Notes under the pieces: model-generated
What the model saw: the letters and a program-made list of their open reading frames with translations, nothing else
What the model was told of the DNA's origin: nothing
Database searches by the model: none
Source: Aliidiomarina iranensis
GTDB taxonomy: Bacteria > Pseudomonadota > Gammaproteobacteria > Enterobacterales > Alteromonadaceae
DNA: 64,000 nt
NCBI RefSeq assembly: GCF_003987135.1
Contig: NZ_PIPJ01000005.1
Location: 62,001-126,000 of the forward strand
Direction of reading: 5' to 3'
In this document: piece after piece, positions 13,284 through 19,721 of the stretch
Layout of the letters: the number at the start of each line of letters is the position of its first letter
Numbering within the stretch: the first letter of the stretch is position 1
Translations under genes and position numbers: made by a program

Positions 13284-13323
13284 AAACGCCCGGTACGAAA
13301 GTAAAAAATCGCCGGGCGTTTTT
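13284..13323 (+). terminator. Rho-independent terminator after rpoD
   Basis: The stem AAACGCCCGG and its complement (arms near 13284-13293 and 13312-13321) encloses an 18-nt loop and ends in five T. Confidence 0.85.
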
Positions 13324-13330
13324 GTTTCCG

Positions 13331-13549
13331 CTATTCAGCAAGTTGAAATATTTGCTCTACCGGAACCGCAAAGTGAGCAGCTAACTTTAGTGCAATCACA
13401 ACCGAGGGCATAAACCGGGCTGTTTCAATGGTACTTATTGTTTTTCGGGAAACACCAATAGCATCTGCCAGCTCTTGTTGTGATAACCCAGCACCGCCGC
13501 GCAGCAAAGAGAGATTATTAGTAACGGTTTCTATTTCTGCTAAACGCAT
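13331..13549 (-). CDS. Small XRE/Cro-type transcriptional regulator
   Basis: This 72-residue protein is little more than a helix-turn-helix: GLSQQELADAIGVSRKTISTIETARFMPS (about 21-49), followed by a short tail IALKLAAHFAVPVEQIFQL. It resembles the compact YozG/Cro-like regulators. ATG 13549 has GAGG upstream at good spacing and is preferred to the in-frame TTG at 13555. It is 28 bp downstream of a 54-residue membrane-protein gene and lies in the same operon. Three operator-like sites in the promoter at 13770-13829 suggest it represses its own operon. The signal it responds to is unknown. Confidence 0.85.
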   Translation of the reverse strand: MRLAEIETVTNNLSLLRGGAGLSQQELADAIGVSRKTISTIETARFMPSVVIALKLAAHFAVPVEQIFQLAE

Positions 13550-13577
13550 CAGCAATTCCCTCTATTCACTGTCGCTT

Positions 13578-13742
13578 TCACGCAGTTGCCACCAAATGCT
13601 TAGTAACAAACCAACTAGTTGGTGCGATATCGGCGGTAATCCGGTAAATCGCATGAACAAAAAAGTAAACGGCAGCAGCGCCAACTAAAGTGGCGTTAAA
13701 GCGTAATGATGTGATTTGGGAGTCTGGGTTCCAGTTAGTCAT
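13578..13742 (-). CDS. Hypothetical 54-residue membrane protein
   Basis: This short reading frame starts at ATG 13742 with GAGGT six bases upstream. It encodes 54 residues: a polar N-terminus (MTNWNPDSQITSLRFN), one hydrophobic segment (ATLVGAAAVYFFVHAIYRIT, about 17-36) and a short tail. It directly precedes the XRE regulator gene, and the operator array is upstream of both. Pairs of a tiny membrane protein and a compact XRE regulator are common in bacteria, but I cannot name this family. Ribosome site, position and membrane-like composition support it as real. Confidence 0.6.
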   Translation of the reverse strand: MTNWNPDSQITSLRFNATLVGAAAVYFFVHAIYRITADIAPTSWFVTKHLVATA

Positions 13743-13769
13743 AGTTATACCTCATATTTGTTTGTATTC

Positions 13770-13829
13770 TGATACCTTAGGGTGTCAGTATGTAACCTTA
13801 AGGTTATCCAGTGCAACCCTAAGGTATCA
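13770..13829 (-). promoter_or_regulatory. Promoter with three evenly spaced palindromic operators
   Basis: Three 10-bp near-palindromes are centred at 13778.5, 13799.5 and 13820.5: ACCTTAGGGT, ACCTTAAGGT and ACCCTAAGGT. Spacing is exactly 21 bp, two helical turns. The middle one extends to the perfect palindrome TAACCTTAAGGTTA (13793-13806). The outer two form a 14-bp inverted repeat about the same centre. On the minus strand a TTGCAC -35 (13811-13816) and CATACT -10 (13787-13792) with an 18-bp spacer place the middle operator inside the promoter. The arrangement fits autorepression by the XRE protein of this operon. Confidence 0.65.
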
Positions 13830-13886
13830 TGAAAATTATAAACAACTGATAAATATAAGATTGTTTTTTGAGCAACCGCAAAATAG

Positions 13887-13915
13887 TTGCAAGAAATAGC
13901 CCATTTCCGTATACT
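13887..13915 (+). promoter_or_regulatory. Promoter of tRNA-Ile2
   Basis: TTGCAA (13887-13892) and TATACT (13910-13915) are separated by exactly 17 bp. They are followed by a C-rich discriminator (CCCACCGC), as expected of a stringently controlled stable-RNA promoter. The tRNA begins 30 bp downstream. Confidence 0.75.
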
Positions 13916-13945
13916 CCCACCGCTTTCTAAGCAACCTTCCAAAAC

Positions 13946-14021
13946 GGCCCCTTAGCTCAGTGGTTAGAGCACCCGACTCATAATCGGTTGGTCCCCAGTT
14001 CAAATCTGGGAGGGGCCACCA
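13946..14021 (+). tRNA. tRNA-Ile2 (anticodon CAT, expected lysidine-modified)
   Basis: This 76-nt tRNA includes an encoded CCA. The acceptor stem is GGCCCCT / AGGGGCC, the anticodon loop is CTCATAA with CAT, and the T-arm is CCCAG-TTCAAAT-CTGGG. The body is nearly identical to what I recall of E. coli ileX/ileY, not to tRNA-Met. The C34 should therefore be converted to lysidine by TilS so that it reads AUA. The 3' end is repeated downstream in tandem. Confidence 0.93.
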
Positions 14022-14106
14022 TTAAAAACAGAGCAGAAGAAAGAGCATCCGCCTCGCTCTTAATCGCCCGTACCAATCCCCAGTTCAAATCTGGGAGGGG
14101 CCACCA
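14022..14106 (+). repeat. tRNA-derived tandem repeat, unit 1 (85 bp)
   Basis: About 55 nt of spacer are followed by an exact copy of the last 30 nt of the tRNA, including the T-arm, acceptor 3' strand and CCA. The 5' acceptor strand and D-arm are absent, so it is not a functional tRNA. The spacer can form a hairpin, AAGAGC with GCTCTT around a 9-nt loop. It also keeps faint resemblance to the tRNA D-arm and anticodon arm (AGAGCA, CCGCCTC, TTAATCG). Confidence 0.9.
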
Positions 14107-14192
14107 TTAAAAAGTAAAGCAGAAGAAAGAGCATCCGCCTCGCTCTTAATCGCCCGTACCAATCCCCAGTTCAAATCTGGGAGGGGCCACCA
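14107..14192 (+). repeat. tRNA-derived tandem repeat, unit 2 (86 bp)
   Basis: This unit is a near-identical copy of unit 1. It differs only just after the previous CCA (TTAAAAAGTAAAGC in place of TTAAAAACAGAGC), which makes it one base longer. The hairpin and the 30-nt tRNA 3' end are unchanged. Confidence 0.9.
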
Positions 14193-14277
14193 TTAAAAAC
14201 AGAGCAGAAGAAAGAGCATCCGCCTCGCTCTTAATCGCCCGTACCAATCCCCAGTTCAAATCTGGGAGGGGCCACCA
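14193..14277 (+). repeat. tRNA-derived tandem repeat, unit 3 (85 bp)
   Basis: By eye this unit is identical to unit 1, again ending in a full T-arm, acceptor 3' strand and CCA. Confidence 0.9.
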
Positions 14278-14330
14278 TTAAAAACAGAGCAGAAGAAAAA
14301 GCACCCGCCTCGCATTTAATGCACGATAGG
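14278..14330 (+). repeat. Partial, diverged fourth tRNA-derived repeat
   Basis: It begins like the other units for about 20 nt, then diverges (AAAGCACCCGCCTCGCATTTAATGC) and stops before the T-arm. Its hairpin covaries to GCA...TGC-type pairing. The rest of the gap to the GGDEF gene holds a possible TATAAT at 14334-14339 without a clear -35. Confidence 0.7.
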
Positions 14331-14408
14331 AACTATAATCAGGTATAGTGGTAAGTAACTATTGAGTTGCTGTTTCCGGAGCTCGCCTAAAAATACAGGG
14401 TTCATACT

Positions 14409-15362
14409 ATGCAAAAGCCAGCGATCCCAGAAAATGAAGCCGAACGCCTTCATGCGTTAAGAACACTTAGTATCTTAGATACTGGCCATGAAGAACGGTT
14501 CGATCGAGTGACACGCATGGCCAAGCGGATGTTTGGCGTTGATATAGCGTTAGTAAGCCTAATTGATGCAAACCGGCAGTGGTTTAAATCAAAGCAAGGA
14601 TTAGATACCAGCGAAACACCCCGCGATATTTCGTTTTGTGCTCATGCAATTAATCAAGATGGGTTATTTATCATTCCTAATACCGTTGAAGATGAACGTT
14701 TTTTTGATAATCCGTTAGTAACTTCTGGCCCAAAAATTAGATTTTATGCCGGTTATCCGTTGAAGCTGCGTCCTGGCCTTAAAATCGGAACTTTGTGCTT
14801 GATTGATTCTAGCCCACGAGAGCTTAGTGACGATGATAAGCAAATCCTTGCCGATCTGGGCGCCATGATTGAACAGGAAGTAAAATCCATTCAAATGGCA
14901 ACGCTGGATGAGTTAACCTTAATATCCAATCGTCGAGGCTTTTTAAATCTTGCTAATTACGCCATTAGCATGTGTAAACGCCATGAGCTGCCGTTTACTT
15001 TCGTGTTGTTTGACCTGAACAAATTTAAACAAATCAACGATACCTATGGGCATCACGAAGGCGATTATGTATTAAAAACATTTGCGCGATTAATGCTCGA
15101 AACGTTTCGTGAATCTGATGTTGTTGGTAGGCTTGGTGGCGATGAGTTCACTTTAATGCTATCGAATGCTGGGGAAGAGCAAGTTACAACAATACTTGCC
15201 GATTTTGCTAAAGCCGTGGAGCTCGAAAATACATCGAATCAAAAGCCTTACACCATTCAATACAGTGCCGGTATCGCTAGTTTTGATGCAGAAAATGAGT
15301 TAGCAATTGAGGAAATGATAAAGCTCGCTGATGCCGCAATGTATGAACATAAGGCTCGCTAA
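14409..15362 (+). CDS. GAF-GGDEF diguanylate cyclase
   Basis: The protein makes the second messenger cyclic di-GMP. Its 317 residues hold an N-terminal GAF domain (about 25-155, with FGVDIALVSLIDANRQWFKS and ISFCAHAI typical of this GAF subgroup). A GGDEF domain follows (about 165-315) with an intact GGDEF at 243-247. The inhibitory I-site RESD at 234-237 is five residues upstream, so product feedback is likely. No transmembrane segment is seen, so it is cytoplasmic. It is convergent with the next gene. The GAF ligand is unknown. Confidence 0.93.
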   Translation: MQKPAIPENEAERLHALRTLSILDTGHEERFDRVTRMAKRMFGVDIALVSLIDANRQWFKSKQGLDTSETPRDISFCAHAINQDGLFIIPNTVEDERFFDNPLVTSGPKIRFYAGYPLKLRPGLKIGTLCLIDSSPRELSDDDKQILADLGAMIEQEVKSIQMATLDELTLISNRRGFLNLANYAISMCKRHELPFTFVLFDLNKFKQINDTYGHHEGDYVLKTFARLMLETFRESDVVGRLGGDEFTLMLSNAGEEQVTTILADFAKAVELENTSNQKPYTIQYSAGIASFDAENELAIEEMIKLADAAMYEHKAR

Positions 15363-15404
15363 AACCCTGCAAAAATAAATTAAGTCAGAAACGCAAACAG
15401 GCTG

Positions 15405-15432
15405 AAAAAAACAGCCCAACCTAATGCTGGGC
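15405..15432 (-). terminator. Terminator of the Sel1-like gene
   Basis: Read on the minus strand, GCCCA / TGGGC with extra pairing and a short loop is followed by seven T (15411-15405). On the plus strand it has no T run, so it mainly serves the minus-strand gene. Confidence 0.75.
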
Positions 15433-15453
15433 CCTGAACACGCAGATAATGTT

Positions 15454-16404
15454 TTAGTTATTCCCCACCACATCGCTGATCGAGGTGGCATCGGAACTTG
15501 GTGTGTTAATAACGCAATTTCCGGTATCTTCGCAGTTCACGCCGCGAATACGGCTACCAATGGAACGGCTATCATAGCGGCCGGAAGCGGTTAAGCGGCG
15601 AACGATACCAGTTATTTGGCTGTTTAATCGAAAGCTTGAGCCGGTTACGGTGATGCGCTCGATATCTTGCGTGGCAGCGAAACGTTCGATTGCCTCACTA
15701 CTGCCATTTTCCGCTTCTAAATCGGCGATTACTTCCCGTAACAACGGCCGCGCATCGTCGATACCGGCGGTTATCAGTTTTTGATAAAGATCACCTGCAG
15801 CTTCAAGATCTTGATTCACTCCAACACCGAGCTGGCGCATACGGCCGAGCAGCAGCATGGCGCTCACGAGATTTGCTTCGCTTGCTCTTTCAAGATAATT
15901 AATGGCGGTATCGAAATCTTCAGGTTTATCCGAAGCGAATAACTGTGTAGCTTTTTGATAAAGGGCTGGCGGATGATTTAGCGCTATGGCTTGTTCTAAA
16001 TATTCATCGGCTTGTTCTGAACTTTGTTCCAAGATAAACCCATTGCGATGCCAGTCCGACATCATAAATGTAGCCATGGCACTACGATACCGCACACCGA
16101 TACGAACATAACGCTCTGCTTCTTTATCACTTTGTTTTAAGCCATCGCCGCTAGCGTAAGCCATGGCAACAATCGCTGCGGCATCGCCACTGCCGTTACG
16201 CGCAAGGCGTATGAGGCGGCGCATTTCCGCTTCACATTCGGAAGTAGTACAAACTGCTTCGCTGGATTGGCTTGCCTTAGCAGCAACAGAGAGAGCAACG
16301 GGGGCATAGGCTTGGCTAGCAACCGGAAAACCTAATCCTGCCGTAAATAGCGCTATCGTAAAGCTCGTTGTTAATACGCTTGGTGTTAAATCCTTTAATG
16401 GCAT
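15454..16404 (-). CDS. Secreted Sel1/TPR-like repeat protein
   Basis: This 316-residue protein has a signal peptide-like start (hydrophobic about 10-32, ASQAYA). Several degenerate 36-residue Sel1-type helical repeats follow: AAAIVAMAYASGDGLKQSDKEAERYVRIG, AMLLLGRMRQLGVGVNQDLEAAGDLYQKL. A C-terminal tail with two cysteines (NCEDTGNC) may form a disulfide. Sel1 repeats act as protein-interaction scaffolds, so no enzymatic role is implied. The gene stands 27 bp downstream of the amidase gene on the same strand and may share its transcript. Confidence 0.7.
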   Translation of the reverse strand: MPLKDLTPSVLTTSFTIALFTAGLGFPVASQAYAPVALSVAAKASQSSEAVCTTSECEAEMRRLIRLARNGSGDAAAIVAMAYASGDGLKQSDKEAERYVRIGVRYRSAMATFMMSDWHRNGFILEQSSEQADEYLEQAIALNHPPALYQKATQLFASDKPEDFDTAINYLERASEANLVSAMLLLGRMRQLGVGVNQDLEAAGDLYQKLITAGIDDARPLLREVIADLEAENGSSEAIERFAATQDIERITVTGSSFRLNSQITGIVRRLTASGRYDSRSIGSRIRGVNCEDTGNCVINTPSSDATSISDVVGNN

Positions 16405-16431
16405 TGCTACCTCCTATTTGTAAAAACGTAT

Positions 16432-18006
16432 TTAATCAGTATCTAAATTGCTGAGAAACTTTGGTTGTTGAAAGCCGCCTAACTCGGTTTCCAGAAAACT
16501 TGCCAAGCTAAATAGCTGCGCTTCGCTCCAAGGCATACCAACAATACTCAAACCAAGCGGAAATGGGCCTTCAGTACCCGCAGGTAGGGTGATTGAAGGA
16601 TAACCGGAAACCGCGGCTGCAGTGGATGTTCCAAAGCTGTAACCTGGGCCTTCAACAGGTGGAATAGGCCAAGCTGGGCCATACGATGGTATGACAATGG
16701 CAGCAGCGCCTAAATCAACTAAGTAACGATTTAAATGTTCTTCAGCTAGTTGCCGGCTGTTCGCCAGAGCCCGCTCGTAACTCGCACGATCGGCTTCTAA
16801 ATCAACAGCAACCGCTTGTTCAAAGTATTCTTGACCGAAAAGTGCAAGTTCACTATCTGCATTGGCCGCATTGTAATCGATTACCGCCTGCATATCAGCA
16901 ACGGGTGCTGCAAAATCAGCGAGCCAATTATTTAAATCGCGTTGAAATTCGTAAATCAGCACCTCAAATTCGTCTGCGTAAATCGCGCTGGGTAAATCCC
17001 ATGCCATCACTTCGATAACGTTGATACCTTTGGCCCGCATTGCTTCTGCAGTGCGATTTGTCATTTCCTGCACCCCAGAAAAGCGTTCATCGTATGCGCG
17101 TACGAGCACAACGGTTTCGCCCGAAAATTCGCTTTCGGCCGCTTCTGCAAGTAAAGTGCCCATCCGTTCTCTCGCTTCTGGCGTTGCCATCGCATCAAGA
17201 AGAAGTGCTGCATCATGTACGTAGCGCGCCATTGGGCCCGCAATGTCTTGAGCCGCGGCGATTGGAATAATCCCGTGTCCTGAAACTGAACTCCGAGTTG
17301 GTTTAACGCCAACAATACCATTCACCGATGCCGGGCACATTATCGAACCATCGGTTTCGGTACCAACCGCCAGCAAACCAAAATCGGCTGCGATCGCGGC
17401 ACCTGAGCCCGCACTTGAGCCGCAAGGGTTGTGGGTTAAAACGTGGGGGTTACGCGTTTGCCCACCTATTCCGGACCAGCCGCTAATCGAGTTTTCACCT
17501 CGAAAGTTAGCCCATTCTGATAAATTGGTTTTGCCTAAAATAACAGCACCAGCATTTCTCAGTTGCTGCACGTGGAGCGCATCTTCCGCTGTAATAAATC
17601 CTGTTAACACAGAGGCTCCCGCAGTAGTAGCCATTTCATCGGCGGTTGCGATATTCGCTTTTAATAATACGGGCATCCCATGTAGCGGGCTCCTTACAAC
17701 ACCTCTCTCCCGCTCACGATCAAGCGCAGCAGCGATACTCAAGGCATCAGGGTTCACTTCAATGACAGCTCGAAGGTTGTAACCTTGATAATTGTTGCGT
17801 TCAATTTCATTGAGGTAATGCTGCACTAAATCAACACTCGTTAGGCTACCGTTTTCGAACTGTTGCTGTACATTTTTAGCGCTCGCCCAAGCCGGATCGG
17901 CCTTTTCCTGTTGTTTAACTTCTTTGCTACACCCGCCGAGAAAAATGAGAAGAAAAACACAGGCCAAATAATTGCGCGAACTTTTAAGTTTGCTAGCTGG
18001 CTTCAC
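16432..18006 (-). CDS. Amidase-signature family lipoprotein
   Basis: Amidase-signature enzymes hydrolyse amide bonds with a Ser-cisSer-Lys triad. The catalytic Lys is in VLLKANIAT. The Gly/Ser-rich signature, NPCGSSAGSGAAIA followed by LLAVGTETDGSI, carries both serines. I choose GTG 18006, eight bases after AGAGGT, over the TTG at 18060. It gives 524 residues beginning with a lipoprotein signal whose lipobox is LGGC. The enzyme is thus probably anchored in the cell envelope and faces the periplasm. The substrate cannot be read from sequence. It is divergent from an M28 peptidase gene. Confidence 0.88.
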   Translation of the reverse strand: MKPASKLKSSRNYLACVFLLIFLGGCSKEVKQQEKADPAWASAKNVQQQFENGSLTSVDLVQHYLNEIERNNYQGYNLRAVIEVNPDALSIAAALDRERERGVVRSPLHGMPVLLKANIATADEMATTAGASVLTGFITAEDALHVQQLRNAGAVILGKTNLSEWANFRGENSISGWSGIGGQTRNPHVLTHNPCGSSAGSGAAIAADFGLLAVGTETDGSIMCPASVNGIVGVKPTRSSVSGHGIIPIAAAQDIAGPMARYVHDAALLLDAMATPEARERMGTLLAEAAESEFSGETVVLVRAYDERFSGVQEMTNRTAEAMRAKGINVIEVMAWDLPSAIYADEFEVLIYEFQRDLNNWLADFAAPVADMQAVIDYNAANADSELALFGQEYFEQAVAVDLEADRASYERALANSRQLAEEHLNRYLVDLGAAAIVIPSYGPAWPIPPVEGPGYSFGTSTAAAVSGYPSITLPAGTEGPFPLGLSIVGMPWSEAQLFSLASFLETELGGFQQPKFLSNLDTD

Positions 18007-18237
18007 GGGTTTGTACCTCTTTTTTCGAAAACTTGAGCTTATGTAACATGAGAATGCCAATAACCTATCATTTTGACCAGCAAAACATACAACTTAACGA
18101 ACTTGTGTGGATGTTTAGTTAACCTTCCTGCTCGGCTCAGGTAAGCTAAGGAAATTGTTTACCAATAGATAAGTATGCCGAGGCCCTGAAACTCAAGGCC
18201 AAGAATTAAACTTACTTCTAACCAGTAGGAAAAATGC

Positions 18238-19638
18238 ATGAATCGATTAATAACGAAGTTCGCGTTGAGTTCATCTGCTTTATTGCTGGCATTCAGCATC
18301 GCTGGGCCGGCGGCAAGCCAAGGGCAGGCAATTAGCTATAAAGATCAACCTAAATTGCATGATATTGCCACTGCACCCAGTGCTGAAAATTTGCGCAATG
18401 ATGTGCAAACCTTAGTGGATTTTGGTACCCGCCACACACTTTCCGAAACTGAATCAGACACACAGGGCATTGGTGCTGCTCGGCGTTGGATATTCGAGGA
18501 GTTTGAACGTATTTCTGCGGCTTGTGGTGGTTGTTTAGAGGTATATTACAGCACCGGCGTGATTGCAGGCGAGGCTCGTATTCCAGATGCTACAGAAGTA
18601 GTGAGTGTGGTGGCAATTCAACGTGGTAAAACGGATCCCGAGCGCTATGTACTGATGGCGGGCGATATTGATTCACGGGCAACAGATGTTATGGATTCAA
18701 CATCGGCAGCGCCCGGTGCGAACGATAATGCTTCTGGTGTAGCCGGCACCATGGAAGCTGCCCGAGTATTAAGCCAATATGAATTTCATGGCTCTATTGT
18801 TTATGCGGCGTTATCGGGTGAAGAACAAGGCCTGTTTGGTGGCCAAATTCTCGCCGAGCAAGCGCTAGAGGAAGGCTGGCGGCTACATGCTGTGTTGAAT
18901 AACGATATGATTGGCAATATCGCCGGTATTAATGGTGTTATTGATAATACAACAGCACGCGTGTTCGCCGAGGGTACCCGGCAAAATGAAACCGCTGCGG
19001 ATGCGCGGATGCGCCGTTTTACCGGCGGTGAAGTAGATTCCCCAAGCCGTAACTTGGGCCGCTACATTTCTTGGATGGCCGATCGTTATATTCCTAACCT
19101 GGATGTAATGGTTATTTATCGCCTCGATCGCTTTGGCCGCGGTGGCCACCATCGCCCGTTTAACGATGTAGGTTATCCTGGTGTGCGCATTATGGAAACG
19201 AACGAACATTATGATCGCCAGCATCAAGATTTACGCAATGAAAATGGCCGCCATTTTGGCGATACCATTGAGTATGTGGATTTTGATTATGCCGCTAAGC
19301 TTACTGCTCTTAACGCGGTAACTTTGGCGAGTATGGCGTGGGCGCCGGCGCCTCCAAGTGAGGTATCGATTCGCGGCGCAGTGCAACCTGATACAACGCT
19401 TAGTTGGGCGCCCGCAAGCGAGCAAGAGCAAGATATGATTGCGGGATATCGTATTTACTGGCGTTACACCGATGCACCAAACTGGCAGTTTAGCCGCGAT
19501 GTGGGTAATGTTACTGAATTCACCCTCGAGAATGTGGTGATCGATAACTACTTCTTCGGTGTTTCCAGTGTGAGCAAAGACGGTTTCGAAAGCCCTGTAG
19601 TATTCCCAGGTGCAGCGGGAACTTTCGATTTGCGCTAA
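18238..19638 (+). CDS. Secreted M28-family zinc peptidase with C-terminal Fn3-like domain
   Basis: The 466-residue protein has a signal peptide ending near PAASQG. Its M28 core carries the metal-site motifs GANDNASG (Asp163), GEEQGLFG (Glu195-Glu196), NNDMIGN (Asp223) and HHRPFND (His305). The first zinc position, normally His in a HxDS motif, reads GDIDS (Asp143 in place of His). The last 90 residues (PAPPSEVSIRGAVQPDTTLSW...GYRIYWRY) look like a fibronectin type III domain. It is probably an exported aminopeptidase or carboxypeptidase used in peptide scavenging. The exact specificity is unknown. Confidence 0.88.
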   Translation: MNRLITKFALSSSALLLAFSIAGPAASQGQAISYKDQPKLHDIATAPSAENLRNDVQTLVDFGTRHTLSETESDTQGIGAARRWIFEEFERISAACGGCLEVYYSTGVIAGEARIPDATEVVSVVAIQRGKTDPERYVLMAGDIDSRATDVMDSTSAAPGANDNASGVAGTMEAARVLSQYEFHGSIVYAALSGEEQGLFGGQILAEQALEEGWRLHAVLNNDMIGNIAGINGVIDNTTARVFAEGTRQNETAADARMRRFTGGEVDSPSRNLGRYISWMADRYIPNLDVMVIYRLDRFGRGGHHRPFNDVGYPGVRIMETNEHYDRQHQDLRNENGRHFGDTIEYVDFDYAAKLTALNAVTLASMAWAPAPPSEVSIRGAVQPDTTLSWAPASEQEQDMIAGYRIYWRYTDAPNWQFSRDVGNVTEFTLENVVIDNYFFGVSSVSKDGFESPVVFPGAAGTFDLR

Positions 19639-19648
19639 TCATGTAAAC

Positions 19649-19696
19649 GAGCCTGCCTTTTAGTGGGGTACTTTTAGGTTCATCAAAGGCAGGCTC
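19649..19696 (+). repeat. 12-bp inverted repeat before the Nramp-type transporter
   Basis: A perfect 12-bp stem, GAGCCTGCCTTT at 19649-19660 and its complement at 19685-19696, encloses a 24-nt loop. There is no T run, so it is a poor terminator. It lies between the peptidase stop and the transporter start and could stabilise the upstream mRNA or regulate the downstream gene. Confidence 0.7.
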
Positions 19697-19721
19697 TGAA
19701 CGTTGCGAGGGAGCGGGTATT

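Noticed and set aside
13992-14277. Possible CRISPR array (regular repeats of about 85 bp)
   Set aside because: The repeated part is tRNA 3' sequence, the spacers are almost identical to each other, and no cas gene is nearby.
14022-14277. Three additional functional tRNA genes
   Set aside because: The units lack the 5' acceptor strand and a D-arm, so no cloverleaf can form despite the perfect T-arm and CCA.
18007-18060. TTG start for the amidase, adding 18 residues
   Set aside because: GTG 18006 has AGAGGT at eight bases and gives a normal lipoprotein signal.
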